From positions 3,534,001 to 3,598,000 of the forward strand of contig NZ_CP183332.1 in NCBI RefSeq assembly GCF_048541825.1: a DNA stretch of 64,000 bases, read 5' to 3'. A program made the translations under genes and the position numbers. This document shows, piece after piece, positions 1 to 8,626 of the stretch. Under the pieces are notes generated by a model, which ran no database searches, was not told the DNA's origin, and saw only the letters and a program-made list of their open reading frames with translations. Every line of letters begins with the position of its first letter. The stretch's first letter is position 1. The DNA comes from Caulobacter sp048541825. Lineage in GTDB: Bacteria; Pseudomonadota; Alphaproteobacteria; Caulobacterales; Caulobacteraceae.

Positions 1-464
1 GGCACCTGGATCTGGAAACTGGCCTGGATGTTGAGCCAGGCATCCTGATCCACCCGACCGATCGGCCGGGCCACGCCATAGGAGGTCATGGTGTCGGCGC
101 CGCCGAACTCCACCCAGGCCGCGCCGGCTTCGGGATTGTCGAGGAACGACAGCATGGTCTGCTCGTGGTTGCCCATCAGGGCCCGAACCTCGAAGACGCC
201 CTGCTGGGCCGAGGCTGCGGTTAATGCGATCAGCCGCTCGATCACCCCGCGCGAGGCCGGGCCGCGATCCACATAGTCGCCGACGAACACCAGGACGGGA
301 CGGTCACGGCGACCCAGCGCGGCGAAATCCCGCGCGATAACATCAAGAAGCTCATCCAGAAGGTCCAGATGGCCGTGGATGTCGCCAATCGCATAGACGA
401 CGCGCCCTCCCGTCGAGGCGGCGGCCACCGGGCTAGGCTTGGGCCGGAAAAACTTGAACTTCAT
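1..464 (-). CDS. Metallophosphoesterase (Ser/Thr phosphatase-like), cut by window edge
   Basis: The first 154 residues are visible; the C-terminus lies outside the window. The calcineurin-like metal-binding signature is complete in order: GDIHG near residue 27, GDYVDRG near 62 and GNHE near 97, which coordinate a dinuclear metal centre for phosphate-ester hydrolysis. Relatives include bis(5'-nucleosyl)-tetraphosphatase and PrpE/PphA-type protein phosphatases; the true substrate cannot be told. It diverges from the HvyA-like gene. From memory, in Caulobacter crescentus a metallophosphatase gene sits next to hvyA in the capsule locus, so a capsule role is plausible. ATG at 464 is preceded by AGGTG. 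Confidence 0.9.
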   Translation of the reverse strand, partial: MKFKFFRPKPSPVAAASTGGRVVYAIGDIHGHLDLLDELLDVIARDFAALGRRDRPVLVFVGDYVDRGPASRGVIERLIALTAASAQQGVFEVRALMGNHEQTMLSFLDNPEAGAAWVEFGGADTMTSYGVARPIGRVDQDAWLNIQASFQIQV

Positions 465-727
465 CACCTGTCCACTTGGGCGCTTCGACCGCCCACTGAG
501 GCGGGGCGCAACTTGCCTGAGACGGGGAGATCCATCAACCACCCGCCAAAGAACCTTACCAGAGAATATACCACACTCTAATACGTCACGTTCACCACAG
601 TTATTCGCACGTCATTATTCCTAATTACTTAGTTACCATTTGTATTCATTCCCAAATCACCAGTCTTTTTAAGCTGATAATTGGGTCTTAATTGCATTGT
701 TACATCGTCATTAAGGGCGATGTTTCG

Positions 728-1558
728 ATGAATATCCGCAAACAACTCACCAAGTTCGCCAGCATTGCTTTCGTTTTGGCCGGCGTCACGGCTGCCAACG
801 CTGAAGTCCGGCCCTTTATGGCGCGCGGTGACACGGTCCAGGCCCCTCCGGGCTTTACCTTTATGTGCGAGCGCGATCAGACGGCCTGCGAAGCGGCCGT
901 CGCGATGGCCGCCCCGACCGCTACCCTGGCGATGTCGGCTCTCAGCACCTCGTCGCTGGGCCGGACCTGGCCGATGGCCATGGCCGCCGCCGAGCGCCAA
1001 GCTTCCGACACCGCCCAGGACGCCGCCGAATTGGGCCTGATCATGGTTGAAACCCTGCAGGCCTACCAGCCCCAGGCGGTCGAGGACTTCCTGCCCGCCG
1101 GCGTGCTTCGTCCCGTCACCCCTGCCCCGACCGTCGCCCCGGTCATGCTGGCCGCCGGTCCGGCCCAACTGGGCAAGGGACAGCTGAAGCTGATCACCAG
1201 CATCAATCGCGACGTGAACCGCGAAGTTCAAAAGGCCAACGACTTCGATCTCTATGGGATGCCGGAGTACTGGACCCTGCCGCAGGTCGTCGACGGCAAG
1301 ATGTATGGCGACTGCGAGGACTATGCCCTGGAGAAGCGCCGTCGCCTGATCGAGGCCGGCGTGTCCGCCGAAGCCCTGTCGATGGCTGTGGTCGTCACCC
1401 GCCGCGGCGAGCGTCATGCGGTTCTGGTTGTGGCGTTCGAGACCGGCGATGTGGTCCTGGACAACCTGACCCCGTGGCCCACCCCCTGGGCCGCCCTCGG
1501 CTATACCTGGATCCAGCGTCAGGTCGCCGGCTCCAACGCCTGGACCACCGTCAGCTAA
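728..1558 (+). CDS. hvyA: Bacterial transglutaminase-like cysteine protease (BTLCP), HvyA-like
   Basis: A 276-residue exported protein of the Peptidase_C93/BTLCP family. Residues 1-25 form a signal peptide ending in AANA. The papain-like triad is visible as Cys196 (GDCEDYAL), His230 (ERHAVLV) and Asp245 (VLDNLTPWP). In Caulobacter crescentus the homologue HvyA is known to prevent capsulation in swarmer cells; LapG, another member, cleaves a surface adhesin. The next genes are capsule polymerisation genes, which supports the HvyA assignment. The ATG at 728 is chosen because it starts directly at the signal peptide; an in-frame ATG at 692 would add 12 residues. Orthology to HvyA is inferred from family and gene order. 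Confidence 0.82.
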   Translation: MNIRKQLTKFASIAFVLAGVTAANAEVRPFMARGDTVQAPPGFTFMCERDQTACEAAVAMAAPTATLAMSALSTSSLGRTWPMAMAAAERQASDTAQDAAELGLIMVETLQAYQPQAVEDFLPAGVLRPVTPAPTVAPVMLAAGPAQLGKGQLKLITSINRDVNREVQKANDFDLYGMPEYWTLPQVVDGKMYGDCEDYALEKRRRLIEAGVSAEALSMAVVVTRRGERHAVLVVAFETGDVVLDNLTPWPTPWAALGYTWIQRQVAGSNAWTTVS

Positions 1559-1757
1559 AGCATTTTCCGATGAAGTGGACGCCGGTTCGTCGTCAGCAAA
1601 TGCGTCGAAACAAAAGACTACAGCCCTTGGCGAACAAGGGCCCCGGCCAGCGCCAGAGCCATGCGCCAGGATAGGGGGTCGGGCGCAGGCCCAGCCTGAT
1701 CCGCGTCACAACCCCCGCACCCGCCTTGGGTGAGACAACCCGCGACGTCAGACAGCG

Positions 1758-1787
1758 AAAAGCCCCGGAGGTTGCTCCGGGGCTTTT
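1758..1787. terminator. Bidirectional Rho-independent terminator
   Basis: A perfect 9-bp GC-rich stem (AGCCCCGGA / TCCGGGGCT) with a 6-base loop is flanked by AAA on the left and TTTT on the right. It can end the small leftward gene at 1814-1975 and rightward transcripts from the HvyA-like gene. Confidence 0.85.
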
Positions 1788-1813
1788 CGGTATTCCGGGC
1801 TGGAGGGTGGCGA

Positions 1814-1975
1814 CTAGACCGCCAGGCGGATCGCCTCAATCGCCAATACCCAGAGGCCTGTGGACACGACCGCGGCCGACAGCCATCCGATGGCGCGCGG
1901 CAGGCGCTTGACGCTGGCGGCGGTGGCGCCCGTCACAGCGTGCATTGCGGAAAGGTTGGCCGGGATCATCGACAT
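1814..1975 (-). CDS. Small single-span membrane protein, hypothetical
   Basis: A 53-residue reading frame. It has AGGAG about 7 bases before the ATG and ends just before a terminator, so it has the marks of a real small gene. Residues 1-28 are polar to basic (SVKRLPRAIG), and residues 29-52 form one hydrophobic helix (W-L-S-A-A-V-V to I-R-L-A-V). This suggests a single-pass inner-membrane peptide with a cytoplasmic N-terminus. I do not recognise a family. It lies between the capsule regulator HvyA-like gene and the sugar-phosphate transferase, on the opposite strand to both. Confidence 0.55.
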   Translation of the reverse strand: MSMIPANLSAMHAVTGATAASVKRLPRAIGWLSAAVVSTGLWVLAIEAIRLAV

Positions 1976-2115
1976 GGTGGGGCTCCTGTGTCGACCAGCC
2001 TAGGGAGCGAGCGCTAAATTCGCGCTAACGAACAGCGTTTATGCAGCGCTAACGCGATCTATAGTTAACGGGCGGTTTAGAAGTGACGCCGGCGCCGCAG
2101 TGCGATAAATGAACT

Positions 2116-2820
2116 GTGGACGGCTTGGGAATGTTTCTCCAGCCAGCGCTTGGTGGGGATCACGCGGTGAGTGGGGCCTGGAACACAGAAGTTCTCAAGC
2201 GTAACCCCGCGACATTTCTACCGCGCGTGGCTGTCGATCCCATGAAACGTCTCTGTGACGTTTTTGCGTCGGGCTTACTACTGATCTTCTTTTTGCCGGT
2301 CCTTTTGCTCGCTGCTCTGCTTATCCGGCTGGAATCGCGCGGCCCCGCCCTGTTTCGTCAGACGCGCGGCGGCCTCAACGGCAAGACCTTTACCATCTAC
2401 AAGCTGCGCTCGATGCGCTGCGAAGAGAACGGCGACACCGTCGTGCAGGCCAGGCGCGACGACGATCGCGTCACCCGCATCGGCAAGATCATCCGCGCCA
2501 CCAGCATCGACGAGCTTCCGCAGCTGCTGAACGTCCTGAAGGGCGACATGTCCCTGGTGGGCCCACGTCCTCACGCCCAGGCGCATGACGCCTATTATGG
2601 CGCGCTGATCCCGGCCTATCAGATGCGCTTCCAGGCGCGCCCTGGTCTGACGGGCCTGGCCCAGATCAAGGGGCTGCGCGGCGCGACCAACGATGTGGAC
2701 GACATGTCCAGCCGCGTGAAGGCCGACATCGACTACATCGACAACTGGTCGCTGCTGACCGACCTTCGCATCATGCTGCTGACCGTGCCGCACCTGTTGC
2801 TGGCCGAGAACGCTTACTAA
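2116..2820 (+). CDS. pssY: Undecaprenyl-phosphate sugar phosphotransferase (PssY/WbaP C-terminal type)
   Basis: A polyprenyl glycosylphosphotransferase that would transfer a sugar-1-phosphate from a nucleotide sugar to undecaprenyl phosphate, starting capsule or exopolysaccharide repeat units. After residue 43 (MKRLCDVF) comes the hydrophobic re-entrant helix. The conserved motifs KLRSM, SIDELPQLLNVLKGDMSLVGPRP-type (Asp-Glu pair in DELPQ) and PGLTGLAQ follow. It lacks the large N-terminal membrane region of WbaP, so it is the short, single-domain type. GTG at 2116 gives 234 residues; ATG at 2131 or 2242 are alternatives, the last matching where short family members begin. It is convergent with the Wzy-type gene. 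In Caulobacter, PssY acts redundantly with HfsE and PssZ; the symbol rests on gene order. Confidence 0.85.
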   Translation: MDGLGMFLQPALGGDHAVSGAWNTEVLKRNPATFLPRVAVDPMKRLCDVFASGLLLIFFLPVLLLAALLIRLESRGPALFRQTRGGLNGKTFTIYKLRSMRCEENGDTVVQARRDDDRVTRIGKIIRATSIDELPQLLNVLKGDMSLVGPRPHAQAHDAYYGALIPAYQMRFQARPGLTGLAQIKGLRGATNDVDDMSSRVKADIDYIDNWSLLTDLRIMLLTVPHLLLAENAY

Positions 2821-3013
2821 GGCGCAAGCGTCCCAAACGGCGGCGGCGCCATCGCCCCCGGCGCGCACCGAGGATGACCGCAGCAGTCCGAAACTTCCTG
2901 CAGACGCTCTCTTTCCGACTGCAAGAGCCACGGGCCGCATGACTGCGGGCGCCTGGGTCCAATGCGCCGCCGTGCGTCGAGCTTTCTCAGTCGCGCCGTC
3001 CACGCACGCTTGA

Positions 3014-4963
3014 TTAGCGGGCTGGCGGGGGCTCCGCGCGCAGCACGGCGATCTGGAGAGCCATACCAATCCGTCCGGTCGGATTGACCAAGGCATTGGC
3101 CATGGCGATGAAGCGCTTTGGCTGCCTCTGACGCCGCCACTCGGTCTGGAGCTGATAGATCGCAGACTGCCGACCGGCAGTACTAAGCTCGCCCCAGCGC
3201 TCATAGGCGAACATCGTCCGACGGTTAAAAAGGCTGGTCTGCAGCGGCGCCACCGCGAAGGAGTGCTCAAGGGCCAGGTTGGAGGCCTCCTGACGACCCA
3301 GGGCGGCGTCCACCGCGGCACGGCGCAGCCAGGCGGCTCCCGAGGCGGGGCGCAGGCCGACCTCCCGAGCGCTGAGCCGATCCAGGCGATCCAGTTCGGC
3401 GGCGTCCGGCCTGGCCTTGGCGAGCCCTGTCTCGATGCGGCGCGCCAGAGCGTCGGCCGGAGCGGTCGGCCATGCGGTGAGATCGCCGTCAAATCGCGAG
3501 GCCAGCATGGGCGCCGTCACCAGGACGGAGGCCAGCACGACGGCGCCTGCCGCAACGCCGGCGCCCCATGACATCCGCGGGTCAGGCGATCTCGCCAGGC
3601 CCGGTCCAGCCGCCATCGATCCGACGACGCCGAGGATGAGAACCGCGAGCGCCTGGATGGCCGGAACCTGCAGCGCAAAATCGGTCACGCCATGCAGCAG
3701 GAAAACCAGGGCCGCACAGGCCGTGGCCCTGGCCCAGGTCGCGGTCGTACCTTCGCGCAGGCCGCCGCGCAGGATCGGCCAGATCAGGACGAGGAACAGC
3801 AGCGCCATGACAACCGCGCCGACAACCCCGCCCTCCTCAAGCCACTGAAGATAGAGGTTGTGAACGGCGCGGACGTCGAACAGAACGCGGAGGTTTTCCT
3901 GTGTCGCCACCAGCTGATTGACGGTCGGAAACGATCCCAGACCGAACCCGAACCAGGGCGAGGACTGGAAGGCCTCCCAGTGCGGCGCGAAGATCGCGGT
4001 CCGGACAGAGATGTCCTGTTCGGTATTGTTGAGCCGTTCGGCGACCAGTTCGGTGCTCCGCAGGCTTAGCGCCCCGATCACCAGGAGCAGCGCCATGGCG
4101 CCCAGTCCGGCGACCACGCGGAAGCGCTGACGCTGGGCGATCGCCTCCCCGACCAGCATCAGGCCCAGGCCGACCAGGGTCGCGGCCAGACCGGCGCGAG
4201 AAGCGGTCAGAAGCAGGGCGGTCAGCAGCACCCCGACAATGGCCATGCAAGCCACAGCCTCGGGATCGCCGCGCTTGAGCATGGCCAGCCCCCGCTGACG
4301 GCGAAGCCGATTGGCGGTCGCCGCGACGGCCAGCAGCAAACCACCGCCAAACACCGTGGCGGCGCTGTTGGGGCTTAGCAGGGTCGCGACCAGGCGGGTC
4401 GAGCGGCGCAGGCCGACATGATCCAGAAAGGCCAGGGTGGCATAGACGCCGACCGCCATGACCGCGATCCGCAGGAACCAGCGTCCCCGGGCCTCGGAAA
4501 CGCCGATGATCCGCGCCGCCACGAACAGGCAGGCCAGGCCCAGAAGCTGGACAAGGTTGAGCCAGACGGCGGAGCGATCCACGGTGATGGCCCCCGAGCG
4601 CTCGGGTACATAGGCCCAGACGGGATGGGCGCCGCCCGGACCCCAGGGGCTCAGCGCCCACAAGACCGCGAGCAACAACAGCCCGAAAAGCGGGATCTGG
4701 ACCGCCATGCCCCGCAACCGCGCCAGATCGCGCCTGGCCCAGTGGCAGGTGGCCAGGAGCCCGATCAGGAACGCCGCATAGACGCCGCTGAACAGGCAAG
4801 CCGTAGCGATCTCACTGGCGCCAAAGGCGATGACCGCCATGAAGACCAGTGCGAGAAGAACACCGACAGCGACCTTCTCGGACATGGCCAGGCGACGGAC
4901 AGCGCCGCGGCCTGCACGGGCGGGCGACGCGGCCGCCGGCCGCGCCCGCGTCCTAGTCGGCAT
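3014..4963 (-). CDS. O-antigen/capsule polymerase-ligase family protein (Wzy_C)
   Basis: A 649-residue inner-membrane protein. About ten hydrophobic segments fill residues 28-450. A loop typical of Wzy/WaaL proteins holds the motif APHWEAFQSSPWFGFGLGSF followed by AVHNLYLQWLEEGG. Such proteins polymerise or ligate undecaprenyl-linked glycan at the periplasmic face. The C-terminal 180 residues are soluble and alanine/arginine rich, longer than in a minimal polymerase. The ATG overlaps the stop of the Wzc-type gene by 11 bases, so the two are translationally coupled. Because a Wzc-type protein and an initiating transferase are its neighbours, polymerase is more likely than ligase. Confidence 0.85.
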   Translation of the reverse strand: MPTRTRARPAAASPARAGRGAVRRLAMSEKVAVGVLLALVFMAVIAFGASEIATACLFSGVYAAFLIGLLATCHWARRDLARLRGMAVQIPLFGLLLLAVLWALSPWGPGGAHPVWAYVPERSGAITVDRSAVWLNLVQLLGLACLFVAARIIGVSEARGRWFLRIAVMAVGVYATLAFLDHVGLRRSTRLVATLLSPNSAATVFGGGLLLAVAATANRLRRQRGLAMLKRGDPEAVACMAIVGVLLTALLLTASRAGLAATLVGLGLMLVGEAIAQRQRFRVVAGLGAMALLLVIGALSLRSTELVAERLNNTEQDISVRTAIFAPHWEAFQSSPWFGFGLGSFPTVNQLVATQENLRVLFDVRAVHNLYLQWLEEGGVVGAVVMALLFLVLIWPILRGGLREGTTATWARATACAALVFLLHGVTDFALQVPAIQALAVLILGVVGSMAAGPGLARSPDPRMSWGAGVAAGAVVLASVLVTAPMLASRFDGDLTAWPTAPADALARRIETGLAKARPDAAELDRLDRLSAREVGLRPASGAAWLRRAAVDAALGRQEASNLALEHSFAVAPLQTSLFNRRTMFAYERWGELSTAGRQSAIYQLQTEWRRQRQPKRFIAMANALVNPTGRIGMALQIAVLRAEPPPAR

Positions 4964-7172
4964 AGTACTTACGGTAGCTCTTGTAATAGTAGTCGGCGCC
5001 GCCGTAGCCGTAGCGCGTCTGGGCCTTCAGATCGACCTGGGTCAGGGCCAGACCCGCCAGGAAGACGCCTCGGCCCTGCAGCAGGCCGATGGCCGCGGTG
5101 ATGGCCTTGACCGGGGTCTTCTTCCAGCGCGCCAGCATGACCACGGCGTCGGTATGCGGCGCCAGGATGCGAGTGTCGGCAATGGCCAGCAGCGGCGCGG
5201 TGTCGAGCAGCACCACGTCGAAGCGATTGCGCAGTTCACCCAGCAAACGCAGCATGGCGGGCGAGCCTAGGACGTCGCGCGGCGTGTAGGCCGACTTGGT
5301 CAGAGCCAGGACCTTGGCGCCGCTCGGATCGGAGATCAAAGCCTGATCAAGGGTGCAGACACCGTTCAGAACCTCGAGGAGACCCAGGGACGGAACTTCC
5401 GGCAGGAAGCGGTTGATGGCGCTCTGACGCAGATCGCAGTCCACGATGATCACGTTGGCGCCCGAGGTGGCCAAGGTGCGGGCGAGGGAGAAGGTCGTCG
5501 TGGTCTTGCCCTCGCCCGGCAGGGACGAGGTGACCGCGATGACTTTCACAGCCTCGCCGACCTTCGAATACAGGATGGCCGCCCGCAGCTTGCGGAAGCT
5601 TTCGGCGAAGGTCGAAAGCGGCTTGGCCAGCAAGTAGTCGGGCGGACTCAAGTCCCGCGCCAGCTTGGCGTCATCGATCGCCGAGCTCAGCAGCGGGATC
5701 GACCCCAGATACGGCAGGCCGATACGGCGCTCGACCTCGTCTTCGGTGAAGATGCCCGCCATCAGGATCTCGGCCAGCACCACAGACGCCGCGCCAGCGC
5801 CCAGGGCCAGAACCAGGCCCAGGGCCAGGTTCAACGAAGGCTTGGGATAGCTGGGGGCCGTTGGGATCTTGGCGCGTGACACAACGCGGGCGTCGGCTTG
5901 CTCGATGCCCTGGCTGCTGGAGGTCTGCTTGAAGCGGGCCAGCAGGGACTCATAGAGGGTGCGGACGGACTCGGCCTTGCGCTCCAGTTCGTTCAACCGG
6001 ATGCTTGCGCGGTTGTTGCCCGCCAGGGCGCCCCGCGATGCCGACACGCTGCCGGCCATCGAGCCCGTGCGTTGACGCGCCACCTGGGCCTGGGCTTCCA
6101 GGTTGGAGATGATGCGGCGGATTTCGGCCTGGATCTGGCCGTCGATGTCCGTCAGTTCGCGTTTGGCCTTGAGCAGGTCAGGGTGACGGTCGCCATAGCG
6201 GCCGCTCATGTCTGCCACCTTGGCGCTCTGCTCGGCGCGCTGCTTGCGCAGTTGCTGAACGACAGGCGAGTTCAGCGACTCGCCGACGTCCTCGCCGGTG
6301 CTGCCGCGGGCCAGCTGGTTGCGGGCGATGTTCAGGCGGGCGTCGGACTCGGCCTGCTGGGCGCGGGCCGAAGCCAGCTGCTGGTTCAGGCCCGAGATCT
6401 CCTGCTCGGTCAGGGTCGCGCCCTCGGCGCTCATCAGATTGTTGGCGATCTTGTATTGCTGAACGGCGGCCTCGGCCACCTGCAGCTGGTCGCGCAGCTC
6501 GGCGACACGAGTGTCGAGCCATTCGTTGGCCTTGGCCGTGGCGTCGAACTTGGCCTCGAGTTGTTCGGTCAGATAGAGGTCGGCGAAGGCGTTGGCGATC
6601 TTGGCCGACTCTTCGGGATTGGTGTGGGTGTACTCGACCGAGATCAGATAGGTCAGGCCAGACCGGCGAACCTTCAGGCCCTGAAGCAGGTTGTCGACGA
6701 CCTTTTCCTGCTGGCGCTGAGCCTCGACGGAGCCGACGATGGCGGTCGGAGCGACCACCGTCTTGACCCAGGGCAGCCACGACCCAACGCCCTTGGCGCC
6801 GGGGGCATTGGGATTGAAGTAAGGATCCTGCGTCAGCTTCAGCTGCTTGACCACGCGCGCAGCCAGGGACCTGGATTTCAGGACCTCCACCTCGGTGTCG
6901 ACCACCGAGGAATCCGCCGGCAGACCCGACAGAACGGCGCTCATGTCGGCAACCTGCTCCTTGCGGACGTCCAGCATGACCTGGGCGGTCGCCGTGTAAC
7001 GCGGCGTTTCCTGAAGGGTGTAGAGCAGCACCGCCACGAACACCGCCAGGGCGACCGCCGCAAAAAGGCGCAGCCGGCGGCGGAAGGTGGCGATCGCGAT
7101 GTTCAGATCAAAAGACATCGCTCCGGCGCTAGGCGCCGGAGCGTGTTGGGTGTCGAAGGAAGAGCCGTCCAT
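4953..7172 (-). CDS. Wzc/GumC-type polysaccharide co-polymerase with tyrosine-kinase domain
   Basis: A 739-residue inner-membrane protein with an N-terminal Wzz domain. The first helix lies near residues 30-52, coiled coil covers about residues 180-420, and a second helix sits near 445-470. A C-terminal BY-kinase domain carries Walker A SLPGEGKTTTT near 548, Walker A' VIIVDCDLR near 575 and Walker B VVLLDTAP near 655. The last 21 residues contain eight tyrosines (YGYGGADYYYKSYRKYYAD), the usual autophosphorylation cluster. It controls chain length and export of the polymer made with the Wzy-type protein. ATG at 7172 with GAGAG upstream is preferred to a TTG at 7184. The outer-membrane protein lies 62 bases upstream in the same direction. 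Confidence 0.92.
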   Translation of the reverse strand: MDGSSFDTQHAPAPSAGAMSFDLNIAIATFRRRLRLFAAVALAVFVAVLLYTLQETPRYTATAQVMLDVRKEQVADMSAVLSGLPADSSVVDTEVEVLKSRSLAARVVKQLKLTQDPYFNPNAPGAKGVGSWLPWVKTVVAPTAIVGSVEAQRQQEKVVDNLLQGLKVRRSGLTYLISVEYTHTNPEESAKIANAFADLYLTEQLEAKFDATAKANEWLDTRVAELRDQLQVAEAAVQQYKIANNLMSAEGATLTEQEISGLNQQLASARAQQAESDARLNIARNQLARGSTGEDVGESLNSPVVQQLRKQRAEQSAKVADMSGRYGDRHPDLLKAKRELTDIDGQIQAEIRRIISNLEAQAQVARQRTGSMAGSVSASRGALAGNNRASIRLNELERKAESVRTLYESLLARFKQTSSSQGIEQADARVVSRAKIPTAPSYPKPSLNLALGLVLALGAGAASVVLAEILMAGIFTEDEVERRIGLPYLGSIPLLSSAIDDAKLARDLSPPDYLLAKPLSTFAESFRKLRAAILYSKVGEAVKVIAVTSSLPGEGKTTTTFSLARTLATSGANVIIVDCDLRQSAINRFLPEVPSLGLLEVLNGVCTLDQALISDPSGAKVLALTKSAYTPRDVLGSPAMLRLLGELRNRFDVVLLDTAPLLAIADTRILAPHTDAVVMLARWKKTPVKAITAAIGLLQGRGVFLAGLALTQVDLKAQTRYGYGGADYYYKSYRKYYAD

Positions 7173-7234
7173 GGGTACTCTCAATGGGGGCCCTGCTCGG
7201 ACCTAGAAAGTCCTTCTACAGTGAGAAGGGTAAG

Positions 7235-8539
7235 CTAGAACTGAAGAGCGACAGAGGCGGCGATCTTGTTGTCCGAGAACGACGAGGCCTTTGCGGCGCC
7301 GGCCGAGTCCTGCTTCAGGTAGCTGTAGGTCAGAAACAGACCGACATTACGGTTCAGCAGATAGGTGCCCGTGGCGTTGAAGCTCGTGCGCTTGTCGTCA
7401 CGATCGATGATCGCATAGCTATCCTTGCCATAGGTGGCCGAGGCCGAGAGCAGGACATTTCGCATCAGTTCGTGGTCAATGCCGACCGAGGCGCTGTTGG
7501 CGATGTAACCAGCAGCTCCGCTCGCCACCGAGTCTTCGATAGAGCGCGAAGCGGCGACATTCAGCGTGGTCAGCTCGGTGGGGAACCATTCGACGCGACC
7601 CTTGGCGTTGAAGCCATCAATATCGACATAGTTGTCGTAGGTCTGTTCCATGTAGCCGGCTTCGACTTCACCGCGGATGGATTGCGACAGATCGAAGTTG
7701 GCGCCGACCGTGGCGACATAGCCCTCGGAATCGCGCGCACGGTTAGTGGCGATTGCGGGAACACCCGGCGAAGCCAGGCGGCCCAGGGTGTCGACGTCGT
7801 ATGACTTGGTGTTGCCGACTACCGAGGCGAAGATCGCCGTGTCGGGGCTCAGGGCGTATTCGGCCTTGCCGCCATAGTAGAATTCGTCGCGATCGCGGGT
7901 GTTTTGGTCGAACCGGCCGCCCTGGTCGTCATAGTCGAACTTCTTGGCGTCCAGCTTGCCGGTCAGGCGAAGGCGGTTGAATTCCTTCACGGCGGTCAGG
8001 CTTTCCGACCACAGGTAATACTCGACCGGCTTTGCCGTCGCGCCGGCGGGCGTACCGGCGGTGATCGCCGAACGGGGCTCGACCAGGTTCTGCCATTGGG
8101 CCGAAGCGGAGATGTAGGTCCCACGCTCGACATCGAGGCGACCGTTCAGGCCGAGGGTGTATTCCTCGCTGTTTTCGGTGTCGAAGTCCGCATAGCGGTT
8201 CACTGAAGCCGAGGCGAAAGCGCCCAGGGCGTTGCGCGACCAGTTCGAGCGGGCCGCCACTTCCGGCTTGACCTTCCAGATGACGTCGGACTGCTCGCCC
8301 GCCGCAACGGCGTAGATGTTGTCGTCATTCACGGCCTCGACGGTCACGCGCGGATACAGCGTGAAACCGCCCGCCTTCATGCCGACGGCTTCATAGTCGG
8401 GACGGGGGCGCTGACGAACACTGGTGTTCTTGTCGCGCTTGAAGTTCGAGCCCAGATCCTGGGCCACGGAAACGGCGGGAACCGCCGCCATGAGCGCGGC
8501 CGCTACGGCCGCCGTCGTCAGAATTCGCATATCGTACAT
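7235..8539 (-). CDS. Outer-membrane beta-barrel protein of the exopolysaccharide locus
   Basis: A 434-residue protein. A signal peptide (MRILTTAAVAAALMAAVPAV, cleaved near SVAQ) is followed by alternating polar/aromatic strands through to a final phenylalanine (ASVALQF), the usual C-terminal sorting signature of barrels. Proteins like this are annotated BBP2 or exopolysaccharide biosynthesis barrel (EpsL-like) and sit in loci with Wzc-type proteins. It may be the outer-membrane export or anchoring component here, since no Wza-like OPX gene is visible. ATG at 8539 has GAGGTGGGG immediately upstream; an ATG at 8530 is a second possibility. Confidence 0.8.
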   Translation of the reverse strand: MYDMRILTTAAVAAALMAAVPAVSVAQDLGSNFKRDKNTSVRQRPRPDYEAVGMKAGGFTLYPRVTVEAVNDDNIYAVAAGEQSDVIWKVKPEVAARSNWSRNALGAFASASVNRYADFDTENSEEYTLGLNGRLDVERGTYISASAQWQNLVEPRSAITAGTPAGATAKPVEYYLWSESLTAVKEFNRLRLTGKLDAKKFDYDDQGGRFDQNTRDRDEFYYGGKAEYALSPDTAIFASVVGNTKSYDVDTLGRLASPGVPAIATNRARDSEGYVATVGANFDLSQSIRGEVEAGYMEQTYDNYVDIDGFNAKGRVEWFPTELTTLNVAASRSIEDSVASGAAGYIANSASVGIDHELMRNVLLSASATYGKDSYAIIDRDDKRTSFNATGTYLLNRNVGLFLTYSYLKQDSAGAAKASSFSDNKIAASVALQF

Positions 8540-8596
8540 CCCCACCTCAAGGCGCCTAAAAACGCCTGTCAGATCCAAACACAAACACATAGCAAA

Positions 8597-8619
8597 GAGG
8601 GCGAGACCGGCTCGCCCTC
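8597..8619 (-). terminator. Hairpin between alanine-rich gene and barrel gene
   Basis: A perfect 9-bp stem (GAGGGCGAG / CTCGCCCTC) with a 5-base loop is followed on the minus strand by TTTGCT. It can end or attenuate transcription of the alanine-rich gene before the capsule barrel gene. Confidence 0.6.
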
Positions 8620-8626
8620 CCTTAAC

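Noticed and set aside
5898..7238. 446-codon open frame antisense to the Wzc-type gene
   Set aside because: The sense strand carries a clear Wzz/BY-kinase protein; the antisense product is Leu/Gly/Arg-rich without domains.
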